Source: Micromonospora rhizosphaerae (GTDB lineage Bacteria > Actinomycetota > Actinomycetes > Mycobacteriales > Micromonosporaceae). From it: a stretch of 64,000 nucleotides of DNA. The number at the start of each line of letters is the position of its first letter. Position 1 is the stretch's first letter. The notes below the pieces were generated by a model. That model was given only the letters and a program-made list of their open reading frames with translations. It was not told the DNA's origin and did not search any database. Shown here one piece after another: positions 36,799 to 47,161 of the stretch. The DNA is taken from contig NZ_FMHV01000002.1 in the NCBI RefSeq assembly GCF_900091465.1, positions 2,480,001 through 2,544,000 on the forward strand. Direction: 5' to 3'. Both the position numbers and the translations under genes were made by a program.

Positions 36799-37110
36799 TC
36801 AGGCGGCGGTCGGGCGGGAGAGCGCGGCCAGCGCCCGCCGCACGTCGGCGAGGGAGACCGTCGCCGAGTCGTCCAGGTCGGCCAGCCCGGCCTCGATCCA
36901 CTGCCGCATCAGGGTGGTCACCCCGATCCCGCGCGCGTCGGCGGCCGCCCGCACCCGCTCGTACGTCTCCAGCGGGAGGCGTACCGAGCGGCTGACCATG
37001 GGCACGTCGGTGTCGGGGGTGGGCAGCTCCACGGGCTGGCTCTCGTCGACCAACTCGGCGAGCGCGTCCTCGCCTCCGTGGAACCGCTTCATCGCCTCGT
37101 TACGGTTCAT
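36799..37110 (-). CDS. Ribbon-helix-helix antitoxin
   Basis: 103 residues. The middle carries a CopG/Arc-type ribbon-helix-helix: SVRLPLETYERVRAAADARG then IGVTTLMRQWIEAGL, at about residues 40-75. The N-terminal 35 residues are acidic and the C-terminal part is a helix (SLADVRRALAALS), either of which could bind the partner. It lies 12 bases downstream of a small gene that looks like its toxin, an order (toxin first) seen in BrnT-BrnA modules. It probably represses the pair from the dimeric RHH. Confidence 0.75.
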   Translation of the reverse strand: MNRNEAMKRFHGGEDALAELVDESQPVELPTPDTDVPMVSRSVRLPLETYERVRAAADARGIGVTTLMRQWIEAGLADLDDSATVSLADVRRALAALSRPTAA

Positions 37111-37122
37111 CGTGACGCCTCC

Positions 37123-37410
37123 TCATCGGCGCGATCTCCGCACCGCCTCGTCGTAGCGCTTGGCCTCGACGTCGCTCAGCTCGCGGGCGGAGAGGATGTC
37201 CCAGTCGTTGTCGGTGCCATCGGCCTCGGCCAGCAGCACGGCCAGTCGCCGTCCCCGGCCGGCCGTCGCGTAGACGACCATCACGTCGTCGCCGAGGTGC
37301 CGGATGACCCGCCGCGTGCTGTGCAAGGCCTCCCAGACTTCCCCCGGCGTGACGTCGTAGACCCGGAGGTTGGCCAACGCCTCGTCGGTGAAGCTGAACC
37401 GGCTGCCCAC
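37123..37410 (-). CDS. BrnT-like toxin candidate
   Basis: 95 residues from GTG 37410. A small basic protein, RFSFTDEALANLRVYDVTPG and WDILSARELSDVEAKRYDEA, with the layout of BrnT or related RelE-fold RNases: an early helix with an N-L-x-x-Y/H pattern, a beta meander (DDVMVVYATAGRGRRLAVLL) and a final W-x-I-x-x-A-R/E motif. I cannot confirm the fold. A TACGCT hexamer ends 6 bases before the GTG with no Shine-Dalgarno, so the transcript may be leaderless. The ribbon-helix-helix gene downstream supports a type II module. Confidence 0.65.
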   Translation of the reverse strand: MGSRFSFTDEALANLRVYDVTPGEVWEALHSTRRVIRHLGDDVMVVYATAGRGRRLAVLLAEADGTDNDWDILSARELSDVEAKRYDEAVRRSRR

Positions 37411-37517
37411 GAGCGGAGCGTACCACGAACGTAACACGCTATCCGGATGGCGCGAAGTTCGCTGATCATCGGTTCCGGGTGACAGGATGGGGCGTAATCC
37501 CCTCGAGGAGGTCCGTG

Positions 37518-37874
37518 GTGAAGCGTCAGGCCTACCAGCCGATCCTGATCACTGACGCCTCGCGCAGCCAGGACGATCAGCTCACCAGTCGGCAGAAGCG
37601 CTACGTGCTGATGATGGGCATCCGGGTGGCCTGTCTGGTCGTCGGTGCGGTCCTGGTCGGCGTGCAGGCCCCCCTGCTCTGGCTCTGGCTGCCGCTCTGT
37701 GGCCTCGGCATGGTGCTCATCCCGTGGCTCGCGGTGCTGCTGGCCAACGACCGCCCGCCCAAGGAGCAGCACCGCCTGGCGACCAAGTTCCAGCACCGCC
37801 ACCGCGACGAGACCCCGCCGATGAGCCTCACCGCCGAGGAACGCCCCCACAAAATCATCGACGCCGAACCCTGA
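37518..37874 (+). CDS. DUF3099 domain-containing membrane protein
   Basis: 118 residues, function unknown. Family features: the N-terminal YQPILITDASRSQDDQLTSR then KRYVLMMGIRVACLVVGAVL. Two transmembrane helices occupy about residues 34-77, and the C-terminal 40 residues are charged and probably cytoplasmic. GTG 37518 is chosen because it is 6 bases after GGAGG; the adjacent GTG at 37515 would be only 3 bases away. It stands alone between the divergent toxin gene and the convergent psuK. Confidence 0.85.
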   Translation: MKRQAYQPILITDASRSQDDQLTSRQKRYVLMMGIRVACLVVGAVLVGVQAPLLWLWLPLCGLGMVLIPWLAVLLANDRPPKEQHRLATKFQHRHRDETPPMSLTAEERPHKIIDAEP

Positions 37875-37877
37875 CGA

Positions 37878-38774
37878 TTACGCCGGGCGGGCGCCGACCG
37901 TGGAGACGGCGAGTGCGCCGAGGTCGCCGGCCCGGCGCAGCGCCGCCTCCGGCCCGGCGCCGCCCAGCCAGGCGGTGATCAGGCCGGACGCGAAGGCGTC
38001 CCCGGCCCCGGTGACGTCCACCATGGCCACCCGGCGGGTCGGCGCCGCGCTGACCGTCGCGTCCCGGTCGGCCCAGACCGCGCCGGCCGCGCCGCGCTTG
38101 ACCACCACCCGTCGGGCCGTCGCCGACAGCGCCCGCGCCTGGGCCGCCGGGTCGAGCCCGCCGGCCAGCACCGTCGCCTCGTCCGCGTTCACCAGCAGCA
38201 GGTCGACGTCGCGTACCCAGGTGAGGAAGGCCGCCGCGCCGACCTGCCGCAGCGGCGCCGCGGAGGCCGCGTCGACGCTGGTGGTGAGCCCGCGCTCGCG
38301 GGCGGCGGCCAGCGCGCGCAGTCCCGCGCCACGCGACGCGGCGTCCAGCAGCGGGTACGCGGACAGGTGCAGATGCCCGGCGTCGGACGCCCCGGCCAGC
38401 GCGCGGTCGACGTGCCCGGCGCTGAGCCGCAGGTTCGCTCCGCGCTGGCTGACCATGGTCCGCTCGCCGTCGGTGGTGAGCACGATGACGGTGCCGGTCG
38501 GGTGGCCCTCGTGAGTTTCGATCGCGCAGTCGACGCCGGCGCGCTCCAATTCCGCCACCCGGTCGCGTCCCGCGTCGTCGTCGCCGACCGCGCCGACCAG
38601 CGTCACGGCCGCTCCCTGCGCGGCAATCCAGGCCGCGGTGTTGGCCGCCTGCCCGCCGCCGCTGAAGCGGATCTCGGCCGCGGTGTCCGAGCCGGTCGCG
38701 AGCGGGCCGGACAGCACCGCGACCACGTCGGTGATCACGTCGCCGACGACGACGATTCGAGACCCGCGGCTCAT
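37878..38774 (-). CDS. psuK: PfkB-family kinase, probably pseudouridine kinase
   Basis: 298 residues, ribokinase fold. The two PfkB signatures are present: [20 protein letters not shown] near the N-terminus and [13 protein letters not shown] with the catalytic Asp near residue 250. PfkB kinases act on many sugars, so the sequence alone does not fix the substrate. The overlap of its ATG with the stop of psuG (ATGA) makes pseudouridine the likely substrate: the kinase forms pseudouridine 5'-phosphate and PsuG splits it. Convergent with the DUF3099 gene, with only 3 bases between the stops. Confidence 0.83.
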   Translation of the reverse strand: MSRGSRIVVVGDVITDVVAVLSGPLATGSDTAAEIRFSGGGQAANTAAWIAAQGAAVTLVGAVGDDDAGRDRVAELERAGVDCAIETHEGHPTGTVIVLTTDGERTMVSQRGANLRLSAGHVDRALAGASDAGHLHLSAYPLLDAASRGAGLRALAAARERGLTTSVDAASAAPLRQVGAAAFLTWVRDVDLLLVNADEATVLAGGLDPAAQARALSATARRVVVKRGAAGAVWADRDATVSAAPTRRVAMVDVTGAGDAFASGLITAWLGGAGPEAALRRAGDLGALAVSTVGARPA

Positions 38775-39706
38775 GCCACGGTGTCGGCACGACGGGCCGC
38801 GGCGGCGACCGCGATCCGGGCGGCCAGGTCGGCGTTGCGCAGAATGATCCGGACGTTCACCGCCAGGCTGGCGCCCCGCGTGGCGGAGTGGAAGTGGGCC
38901 AGCAGGAACGGGGTCACCGCCTTGCCGGTCACCCCGTCGCGCTCCAGCAGGGCCAGGCCCTCGGCGAGGGTCCGGTCGTGCAGCGCCGGGTCGAGTTGCT
39001 CGTCGACGGGGAGCGGATTGGCCACGATCAACCCGCCGTGGTGCACGCCCTGCTGCTCGCGGGCGGCCAGCACGTCGGCCACCTGTTCCGGGGAGTCCAC
39101 CGACCAGTCCAGGTCGAAGCCGGCGTCGGTGAGGTAGAAGCCGGGGAAGCGGCGGGTGCGGTAGCCGACCACGCCGACGCCGAGGGTCTCCAGCCGTTCC
39201 AGCGTGGCCCCGGTGTCGAGGATCGACTTGACCCCGGCGCAGACCACCGCGATCGGCGTACGGGCCAGGGTGATCAGGTCGGCGGACTCGTCGAAGGTCT
39301 GCGCCGCCTCGCGGTGCACCCCGCCGAGCCCGCCGGTGGCGAAGACGCCGATCCCGGTGGCCGCGGCGACCGCGCTGGTGGCGGCCACGGTGGTGGCGCC
39401 GTCCGCGCCGGTCGCGGCGGCCACCGCCAGATCGCGTACGGAGAGCTTGGTCACCCCGTCGACGGTGGCGAGCCGGGTCAGCTGGGCGTCGTCCAGGCCC
39501 ACCACCAGCTCGCCGCCGACCATGCCGATGGTGGCCGGGACCGCACCGACATCCCGGACCGCCTGCTCGATCTGCCGGGCGACCCGCAGGTTGTCGGGCC
39601 GGGGAAGGCCGTGCGAGACGATGGTGCTCTCCAGGGCGACGACGGGACGTCCGTCGCGCAGGGCGTCGGCCACCTCTGCGCCGAAACGGATGTGAAAGTT
39701 GGTCAC
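38771..39706 (-). CDS. psuG: Pseudouridine-5'-phosphate glycosidase PsuG
   Basis: Splits pseudouridine 5'-phosphate to uracil and ribose 5-phosphate in RNA salvage. 311 residues. Landmarks include [17 protein letters not shown], the catalytic Lys in [22 protein letters not shown] and [14 protein letters not shown] 39706 is supported by a TAATGT hexamer ending 7 bases upstream and no Shine-Dalgarno, a leaderless arrangement. It forms a two-gene operon with psuK. Divergent from the DUF3039 gene, with 88 bases between them. Confidence 0.94.
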   Translation of the reverse strand: MTNFHIRFGAEVADALRDGRPVVALESTIVSHGLPRPDNLRVARQIEQAVRDVGAVPATIGMVGGELVVGLDDAQLTRLATVDGVTKLSVRDLAVAAATGADGATTVAATSAVAAATGIGVFATGGLGGVHREAAQTFDESADLITLARTPIAVVCAGVKSILDTGATLERLETLGVGVVGYRTRRFPGFYLTDAGFDLDWSVDSPEQVADVLAAREQQGVHHGGLIVANPLPVDEQLDPALHDRTLAEGLALLERDGVTGKAVTPFLLAHFHSATRGASLAVNVRIILRNADLAARIAVAAAARRADTVA

Positions 39707-39765
39707 TTCCGTTACATTACGGGCCGCCGCCCGGCCGCCTCCGGTGGACCGGCAGCCCGGCGACC

Positions 39766-39778
39766 TGCCAAACTGGCA
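39766..39778. promoter_or_regulatory. Operator-like palindrome between psuG and DUF3039 genes
   Basis: TGCCA-AAC-TGGCA, extending to 6 of 7 matched bases per arm, 17 bases before the DUF3039 start. It could bind a dimeric regulator; none is identified. Confidence 0.35.
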
Positions 39779-39794
39779 AGTTGGAGGTGTAGAC

Positions 39795-40013
39795 GTGAGC
39801 ACACAGGTTCTCGAGCGTCCCGAGCTGAAGGACGCCGACACCGGTCCCGAGATGTTCCACTACGTCCGCAAGGACAAGATCGCCGAGAGTGCCGTGATGG
39901 GCACGTTCGTCGTCGCGCTGTGCGGGGAGACGTTCCCGGTGACCAAGGCGGCCAAGCCCGGCTCGCCGGTCTGCCCGAAGTGCAAGGAGATCTACGACTC
40001 CTGGGCCGAGTGA
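39795..40013 (+). CDS. DUF3039 domain-containing protein
   Basis: 72 residues, unknown function, conserved in actinobacteria. The core [20 protein letters not shown] then [20 protein letters not shown] ends in CPKCKE; the Cys residues (CG...C..CK) look like a zinc-binding site. GTG 39795 follows GGAGG by 8 bases. It is monocistronic or cotranscribed with the TRIC-channel gene 41 bases downstream, though that gene seems to have its own promoter. Confidence 0.88.
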   Translation: MSTQVLERPELKDADTGPEMFHYVRKDKIAESAVMGTFVVALCGETFPVTKAAKPGSPVCPKCKEIYDSWAE

Positions 40014-40054
40014 ACCCGGGGCGGCCGTCCCGGCCGCCCGCGTAACCTTCGGCG

Positions 40055-40705
40055 GTGACCACCTCCACCGCCCTGCTCGTCGCCGACCTGACCGGAGTGG
40101 CCGTCTTCGCCGCCTCCGGCGCCTCCGCGGCGGTGGCCAAACGGCTGGACCTCTTCGGGGTCGTCTTCGTCGGCGTGGTGGCCGCGCTCGGCGGCGGGAT
40201 CTTCCGTGACCTGGTGATCGACGAGGTGCCGCCGCTGGCCTTCGCCGACTGGCGGTACGCGGCCACCGCGGCGGTCACCGCCGTCGCCGTCTTCTGGCTG
40301 CACCCCCAGCTCGCCCGGCTGCGGACCACCGTGCTGGTGCTGGACGCCGCCGGTCTCGCCCTGTTCACCGTCACCGGCACGCTCAAGGCCCTCGACGCCC
40401 ACGTGCCGGCGGTCGGCGCCTGCATGATCGGCATGCTGACCGCCATCGGCGGCGGGCTCGGCCGGGACCTGCTCACCGGCGAGATTCCGGTGGTGCTGCG
40501 CCGGGAGATCTACGCGGTGGCCGCCCTCGCCGGCTCGATCGTAGTGGCCCTGCTCTCCGCGTACCGGCATGCCAATGCTCTCTGGCTGACCGCGGCGGCG
40601 ACGCTCGTCTTCGTCCTGCGCGTCGTGTCGCTGCGCCGCCAGTGGTCGGCGCCGGTCGCCACGCTCCGCCCGCCGCGCACCGGCACCCGCGGCCCCCGGG
40701 ACTGA
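40055..40705 (+). CDS. Trimeric intracellular cation (TRIC/UPF0126) channel family protein
   Basis: 216 residues, about seven transmembrane helices made of two repeats. Each repeat holds the family's Gly-rich kinked helix with a following Arg-Asp: AALGGGIFRDLVIDEVPPLA in the first and AIGGGLGRDLLTGEIPVVL in the second. These proteins form trimeric potassium-selective channels. GTG 40055 has a TAACCT hexamer ending 6 bases upstream and no Shine-Dalgarno. The C-terminus is basic and disordered. Confidence 0.9.
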   Translation: MTTSTALLVADLTGVAVFAASGASAAVAKRLDLFGVVFVGVVAALGGGIFRDLVIDEVPPLAFADWRYAATAAVTAVAVFWLHPQLARLRTTVLVLDAAGLALFTVTGTLKALDAHVPAVGACMIGMLTAIGGGLGRDLLTGEIPVVLRREIYAVAALAGSIVVALLSAYRHANALWLTAAATLVFVLRVVSLRRQWSAPVATLRPPRTGTRGPRD

Positions 40706-40820
40706 CCGGGCGGTCCGCGCCGGCGCGCCCGCGCCCGCCTGCTGATCGACTCAGATTGCCGCAGGTCGCGGCGTCCCGGCGCGTCGATGCCCCGCAGTGC
40801 CGTGAGGCGAGTGGATCATG

Positions 40821-40876
40821 GCCCGCTGGCCCGCTGGCCCGCTGGCCCGCTGGGCCGCTGGGCCGCTGGGCCGCGG
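40821..40876 (+). repeat. Tandem octamer repeat, 7 units
   Basis: Four copies of GCCCGCTG (40821-40852) run into three of GGCCGCTG/GGCCGCGG (40853-40876) and then degenerate GGC/GCGG runs to about 40898. It lies in the 363-base gap 40706-41068 before the helicase gene. Apart from this I see only a possible -10 (TATGCT at 40961-40966) and a TACGGT near 41047 in that gap, and no gene. Confidence 0.8.
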
Positions 40877-41068
40877 GCCGCGGGCGGCGGGCGGCGGGTC
40901 GTCCGGGGGCCGGGGATGTGACCAGCGTGGCGTCGCCTGGGCCGAGAGGGGCGCGCTGGTTATGCTGAGTCGGCCTTCGCGGCACGGGATGCGCGAGGGC
41001 CTTTTCATGGGCGGGGTACCCGTGGCCTCGGCCGGGTCCGCCTTCTACGGTCGGAGAGGAGCCTTCGC

Positions 41069-42802
41069 GTGGCAGCCCGGTTGCCGGCGCTCGAGACGTT
41101 CCCGCCCCTGCGTGCCTGGCAACGCAAGGCGCTGGTCGAGTACCTCCGCCTCCGTACCGAGGACTTCACCGCGGTGGCCACGCCCGGCGCCGGCAAGACC
41201 ACGTTCGCCCTGCGGATCGCCGCCGAGCTGCTCGCTGACGGCACCGTCGAAGCGGTCACCGTGGTCGCCCCGACCGAGCACCTGAAGAACCAGTGGGCCG
41301 CCTCCGCCGCCCGGGTCGGCATCCAGCTCGACGCCGGGTTCCGCAACGCCGACCTGCACTCCTCCGCCGACTTCCACGGCGCGGTGGTCACCTACGCCCA
41401 GGTCGGCATGGCCCCGCAGGTGCACCGGCGACGCACCATGACCCGGCGCACCCTGGTCATCCTCGACGAGATCCACCACGCCGGCGACTCCCGCTCGTGG
41501 GGCGACGGGGTCAAGGCCGCCTTCGAGTCCGCGGTACGCCGGTTGATGCTCACCGGTACGCCATTCCGCTCCGACGACAACCCGATCCCTTTCGTCATGT
41601 ACGAGCGGGGCGGGGACGGGTTGCTCCGCTCCCGCGCCGACTCGGTCTACGGCTACTCCGACGCGCTGCGGGACGGCGTGGTCCGCCCGGTGCTCTTCCT
41701 GGCATACTCCGGGGAGACCCGTTGGCGCACCAACGCCGGTGAGGAGTTGGCGGCGCGGCTGGGCGAGCCGATGACCCAGGACCTGATCGCGCAGGCCTGG
41801 CGTACCGCGTTGGACCCGGCCGGCGACTGGATGCCGCAGGTGCTGCGGGCCGCCGACGCCCGGCTGACCGTGCTGCGCAACGCCGGGATGGCCGACGCGG
41901 GCGGCCTGGTCATCGCCAGCGACCAGCAGGCCGCCCGCTCGTACGCCAAACTGATCGAGCAGGTGACCGGCGAGAAGGCGGCCGTGGTGCTCTCCGACGA
42001 CGTCGGCGCCTCCGCCCGGATCGCGACGTTCGCGGCGTCCGACCAGCGCTGGCTGGTCGCGGTCCGGATGGTCTCCGAGGGCGTCGACATCCCCCGCCTG
42101 GCGGTCGGCGTCTACGCGACCAGCGCCAGCACCCCGCTCTACTTCGCGCAGGCCATCGGCCGGTTCGTCCGGGTACGCCGGCCGGGGGAGACGGCCTCGG
42201 TCTTCCTGCCCAGCGTGCCGCACCTGCTCGGGCTGGCCAGCGAGATGGAGGCCGAGCGGGACCACGTGCTCGGCAAGCCGAAGGACTCCGACGGCTTCGA
42301 CGACGACCTGCTGGAGCGCGCCCAGCGCGACGACCAGGCCAGCGGCGAGCTGGAGAAGCGGTTCGCGGCGCTCTCCGCCACCGCCGAGCTGGACCAGGTG
42401 ATCTTCGACGGCGCGTCGTTCGGCACCGCGGCCCAGGCCGGCACCCCCGAGGAGGAGGAGTACCTGGGCCTGCCCGGGCTGCTCACCGCCGACCAGGTGG
42501 CAATGCTGCTCAGCAAGCGGCAGGCGGAGCAGTTGGCCGCCCAGCGCCGCCGGGCCGCCCCACGGGCCGCTGAGCCGGCCGCTGAGACGCCCGCGGCGGC
42601 CACGGCGCCGATGAGCGCGGCCCAGCGCCGGGTGGCGCTCCGGCGGCAGCTGAACGCCCTGGTGGCCGCTCGCCACCACCGCACCGGCCAGCCGCACGGC
42701 AAGATCCATGCCGAGCTGCGTCGGCTCTGCGGCGGCCCGCCGAGCGCCCAGGCGACCATCGAGCAGCTGGAGGAACGCATCGCCACCGTCCAGACCCTCT
42801 GA
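41069..42802 (+). CDS. DEAD/DEAH-box helicase (superfamily 2)
   Basis: 577 residues. Helicase motifs: Q-like RAWQRKALVEYL, Walker A TPGAGKTTFAL, motif II DEIHHAGD, motif III LTGTPFR, motif V SEGVDIPRLAVG and motif VI QAIGRFVRVRRPG. The order and the UvrB/XPB-like spacing indicate a DNA rather than an RNA helicase, but the substrate is not known. The C-terminal 150 residues are helical and include an Ala/Pro-rich linker and a small domain (RHHRTGQPHGKIHAELRRLC) common in actinobacterial homologues. GTG 41069 follows GGAGAGGAG. Confidence 0.88.
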   Translation: MAARLPALETFPPLRAWQRKALVEYLRLRTEDFTAVATPGAGKTTFALRIAAELLADGTVEAVTVVAPTEHLKNQWAASAARVGIQLDAGFRNADLHSSADFHGAVVTYAQVGMAPQVHRRRTMTRRTLVILDEIHHAGDSRSWGDGVKAAFESAVRRLMLTGTPFRSDDNPIPFVMYERGGDGLLRSRADSVYGYSDALRDGVVRPVLFLAYSGETRWRTNAGEELAARLGEPMTQDLIAQAWRTALDPAGDWMPQVLRAADARLTVLRNAGMADAGGLVIASDQQAARSYAKLIEQVTGEKAAVVLSDDVGASARIATFAASDQRWLVAVRMVSEGVDIPRLAVGVYATSASTPLYFAQAIGRFVRVRRPGETASVFLPSVPHLLGLASEMEAERDHVLGKPKDSDGFDDDLLERAQRDDQASGELEKRFAALSATAELDQVIFDGASFGTAAQAGTPEEEEYLGLPGLLTADQVAMLLSKRQAEQLAAQRRRAAPRAAEPAAETPAAATAPMSAAQRRVALRRQLNALVAARHHRTGQPHGKIHAELRRLCGGPPSAQATIEQLEERIATVQTL

Positions 42803-42849
42803 ACCTCCCACCGCACCCATCACGTCCGCGCCCCACCCGCTCTACCCGG

Positions 42850-42906
42850 GCTGATCAAGAAGTTTGGGTACGGGTTGGCCAGATTCCCCGCAAACCTCTC
42901 ATCAAC
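42850..42906. repeat. Related palindromic element in a third 3'-3' gap
   Basis: Imperfect inverted arms (42850-42866 and 42891-42906, one gap) of the form GNTGATCAAGAAGTTTG. It differs in sequence from the 61-base elements but has a similar design, and also lies between convergent genes. Confidence 0.5.
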
Positions 42907-42931
42907 TCGGGCAGTGGGCGTGGCGGGTGCG

Positions 42932-42974
42932 AAAAAGCCGGCCGGAGGCCCCTTTCGGGTGCCTCCGGCCGGCT
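42932..42974 (-). terminator. Intrinsic terminator of the DUF7455 gene
   Basis: On the minus strand a 14-base perfect stem (42974-42961 with 42949-42936) is followed by TTTTT, a classic rho-independent terminator and the only one here with a full T run. Confidence 0.9.
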
Positions 42975-42999
42975 ATGTCGTGTTGCGGATGGTTCGGAT

Positions 43000-43233
43000 T
43001 CAGTTCGCCATCAGATCGGCGCCACGCCAGCTGAACTCCGGGTCCGTCGCGTACCGTACGGTGATCTTCACGAGATCCTCCGCGTACTTGTTCGCGTGGT
43101 GCCCACAGAACACCAGCTCGCTCCCACCCGCCAGAGTGATCCGGAGCTTGCCGGCAGCATTGCAGCGGTCGCACCGTTCATCGGCGGCCGGGGGGCTCAC
43201 CGTCTCGGGCGGCGGCGTGAGGGTCGGGGTCAT
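43000..43233 (-). CDS. DUF7455-family zinc-ribbon protein
   Basis: 77 residues. After a Pro/Thr-rich start of about 25 residues comes a compact domain with CDRC and then CGHH (DERCDRCNAAGKLRITLAGG, ELVFCGHHANKY), four likely zinc ligands. The family is small, actinobacterial and of unknown role; its mycobacterial counterpart also lies near sigA. ATG 43233 follows GAGGAGGAAGG, a strong Shine-Dalgarno. The 246 bases up to sigA hold its promoter, but I cannot place it firmly. Confidence 0.83.
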   Translation of the reverse strand: MTPTLTPPPETVSPPAADERCDRCNAAGKLRITLAGGSELVFCGHHANKYAEDLVKITVRYATDPEFSWRGADLMAN

Positions 43234-43479
43234 CGCCTTCCTCCTCTGGTCGTCACCGATGAACACTCACTTCGGTAGTTGCTCACCTATCGTGCAACAT
43301 CCTTGTCGGGCCTTGCCTTCCCTGTGTGCCCGGCCGGGACCGAGGTCACACCTGGCAGGAAGACAGTGTGCCGTGCACCAAGGGTGCCACGTCAACGATC
43401 ACAAACGAGCAACCGGCCGATCACCTTTGAGTGTTCTACGGCTGGTGATCAAACCGACACGGCTGGTTGACGTGATCGG

Positions 43480-45090
<1,611 letters not shown>

Positions 45091-45231
45091 GAATGACCTT
45101 CCGGAGGCGAAGAGCGAGCACGGCCGGGTCGTCCGGCGCAGCACGGTACGCCGTGCCGGGCGATGTCGTTGAGGGCCCCCGTGTCCCGGGCCGGCCGGTC
45201 GCTGGCGGTCCGTGGCGCGTGGGCAGGGTGA

Positions 45232-45237
45232 ATTGTA
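45232..45237 (-). promoter_or_regulatory. sigA promoter -10 element
   Basis: TACAAT on the minus strand, one base from TATAAT and unusually AT-rich for this window. It would start transcription near 45225, leaving a leader of about 135 bases. No good -35 is seen at 17-18 bases. Confidence 0.5.
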
Positions 45238-45376
45238 ACGCCGTCTGCCGCGATCATCCTGCGCCGCACGGCGTATCGGCGGTGCGGACGCGCGATTCGA
45301 CGCAGATGTGGACTTTGTAAGGATGATACTCGCGCGCGACCCGGGAGGGCCCGGTCGTGCGGGAAGGGGACGAACG

Positions 45377-46198
45377 ATGAGCCGGTCGGCGCCGCCGCCG
45401 CGGAAACTGCTGGAGATCGCGATCGACGTCGCCCGGGACGCGGCCGCGACCGCGCACCGGATGCGGGCCGAGGGGGTCTCGGTCGCCGCGACCAAGAGCA
45501 CGGTCACCGACGTGGTCACCGCCGCCGACCGGGCGGTGGAGCGGCAGGTGCTCGACGCGCTGCGGCGGCTGCGCCCGAACGACGCGGTCCTCGGCGAGGA
45601 GTACGGCGCCCGGGAGAACGCACCGGCCGCCACCGGCGGGGTGCGGTGGATCGTCGACCCCATCGACGGCACGGTCAACTACCTCTACGGGCTGCCGTAC
45701 TGCGCGGTATCCCTCGCCGCCGAGGTCGACGGGGAGGTGGTCGCCGGTGTCGTGCGCAACGTCGCCACCGGCGAGGAGTGGACCGCCACCGCGGGCGGCG
45801 GGGCCTGGCGGGACGGCGAACGGCTGCGCTGCTCCACCGAGACCGATCTGGGCCAGGCGCTGGTCGCGACCGGGTTCGGCTACCACCCGGGGCGACGGGC
45901 GCACCAGGCGCGGGTGGTCGCCGAGCTGATCCCGCACGTGCGGGACATCCGACGGATGGGCGCCGCGGCGCTCGACCTCTGCCTGGCGGCCGAGGGGCGG
46001 GTCGACGCCTACTACGAGAAGGGGCTGGCTGCCTGGGATCAGGCCGCCGGTGGCCTGGTGGCCACCGAGGCCGGCCTGCGGGTGGCCGGGCTGGAGGGCC
46101 GCCCGGCCGGCCCGGACCTGGTCATCGCCGCGCCGCCCGCGCTGTTCGATCCGCTGCACACCCGCCTCGCGGCCCTGGACGCCTCCGGCGGCCCCTGA
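45377..46198 (+). CDS. suhB: Inositol monophosphatase family protein (SuhB type)
   Basis: Mg-dependent, Li-sensitive phosphatase, 273 residues. All metal-binding motifs are present: GEEYG (Glu), [12 protein letters not shown] (two Asp) and [10 protein letters not shown] (third Asp). In actinobacteria the product feeds inositol lipids or mycothiol; the same gene lies beside sigA in mycobacteria. ATG 45377 follows AAGGGGA, and an in-frame start 69 bases earlier adds unconserved sequence. Convergent with the LytR_C gene. Confidence 0.92.
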   Translation: MSRSAPPPRKLLEIAIDVARDAAATAHRMRAEGVSVAATKSTVTDVVTAADRAVERQVLDALRRLRPNDAVLGEEYGARENAPAATGGVRWIVDPIDGTVNYLYGLPYCAVSLAAEVDGEVVAGVVRNVATGEEWTATAGGGAWRDGERLRCSTETDLGQALVATGFGYHPGRRAHQARVVAELIPHVRDIRRMGAAALDLCLAAEGRVDAYYEKGLAAWDQAAGGLVATEAGLRVAGLEGRPAGPDLVIAAPPALFDPLHTRLAALDASGGP

Positions 46199-46215
46199 CC
46201 GTTGGTCCGGTCGGG

Positions 46216-46743
46216 CTACTTGACCGGCATGGGGCAGGAGCCGGGGGGTGCGACCGGCGAGCCGAGGTCACCGAGGGACTGGTTGACCTCGGTCGTGGTG
46301 GCCAGCTGCTGGAAGCCGTTGCCGAGGACCACGTCCACCGTGTCGTCCGTGCGCTTCGGGTCGTACTCCTGATCGGCGTTGTTGAGGAAGTAGGCCCGCA
46401 GCAAATGCGCGGAGCCGACGCCCTTGGGCCCGTAGCGCAGCACGGCGACGTCCTCGACGCCCTTCTTCGCGTTGCCTTCCTTCTTCACCTGGAACTTGCG
46501 GTTGCGGAAGTCGTCCGCCACGCTGCCGGCGAGGCCGGGCTCGTCGGTGGCGTTGAAGACGTTGATCTTGACGTCCTTCGGCTCGCGCAGGGTGACGTCA
46601 GCCCGCGGCCAGCCGTCCGGGCAACTCTCGGCCGTGCTGGCCGAGCCCTGGGTGTCCCGGATCACGGCGACGATGACGAAGACCAGGGCGAGGACCGCCA
46701 GCAGACCGACGACAACGAGTGCTCGCACTCGCGCAAAACTCAT
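46216..46743 (-). CDS. LytR C-terminal domain membrane protein
   Basis: 175 residues: one N-terminal transmembrane helix (VVVGLLAVLALVFVIVAVI) and an exported LytR_C domain (VKINVFNATDEPGLAGSVAD, FQVKKEGNAKKGVEDVAVLR). Such stand-alone domains (cei in mycobacteria) belong to the envelope; the domain otherwise follows LytR-CpsA-Psr ligases. Two Cys (ESCPDG and GSCPMP) may form a disulphide. ATG 46743 is taken because it directly precedes the membrane helix. Divergent from the DUF4193 gene across a 418-base gap (46744-47161). Confidence 0.87.
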   Translation of the reverse strand: MSFARVRALVVVGLLAVLALVFVIVAVIRDTQGSASTAESCPDGWPRADVTLREPKDVKINVFNATDEPGLAGSVADDFRNRKFQVKKEGNAKKGVEDVAVLRYGPKGVGSAHLLRAYFLNNADQEYDPKRTDDTVDVVLGNGFQQLATTTEVNQSLGDLGSPVAPPGSCPMPVK

Positions 46744-47134
46744 CTGGGCGCTCCCCGGACAGTGGTGGGTGGCGGCGGCCACTGGCGGTCGGACCCCCGC
46801 CGGCCGTCGAGTACGCCGCTGAGGTTAACGGTTGTCCGGCTGTCGCGTGGAAACAGTCCGACATACCGGCGCGCCATCGGGGAACCAGGTACTACTACCC
46901 CTATCTTCGTGTCGCCTGAGTCACATTGGGAACAACTTAGGGCGCAGGGGCGTACATCTCTGCCACGAGGGCGGTATACATGCCTCGCCAAAAAGGGGGG
47001 TATGGTTCCGCGCTCGCTGGGGGAGTTCCTCTGGCGGCCTCGGCCCACCGGTCGTCGGGTCGGGTGACCGACACAAGTGGTGGCCGGCCAGTGGAACCGA
47101 AACAGCGTCGTCCGGCGTTACAAACCGGAAGCGA

Positions 47135-47148
47135 CCATATCGATATGG
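47135..47148. promoter_or_regulatory. Perfect 14-base palindrome at the DUF4193 ribosome site
   Basis: CCATATCGATATGG reads the same on both strands and touches the Shine-Dalgarno (GGGAGAG) of the DUF4193 gene. Apart from this and a possible -10 (TATGGT, 47001-47006), I see nothing certain in the 418-base gap 46744-47161, although it is notably less GC-rich than its surroundings. Confidence 0.45.
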
Positions 47149-47161
47149 GAGAGTGAAACCG

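Noticed and set aside
40821..40898. CRISPR array
   Set aside because: Octamers repeat without spacers, so it is a simple tandem repeat.
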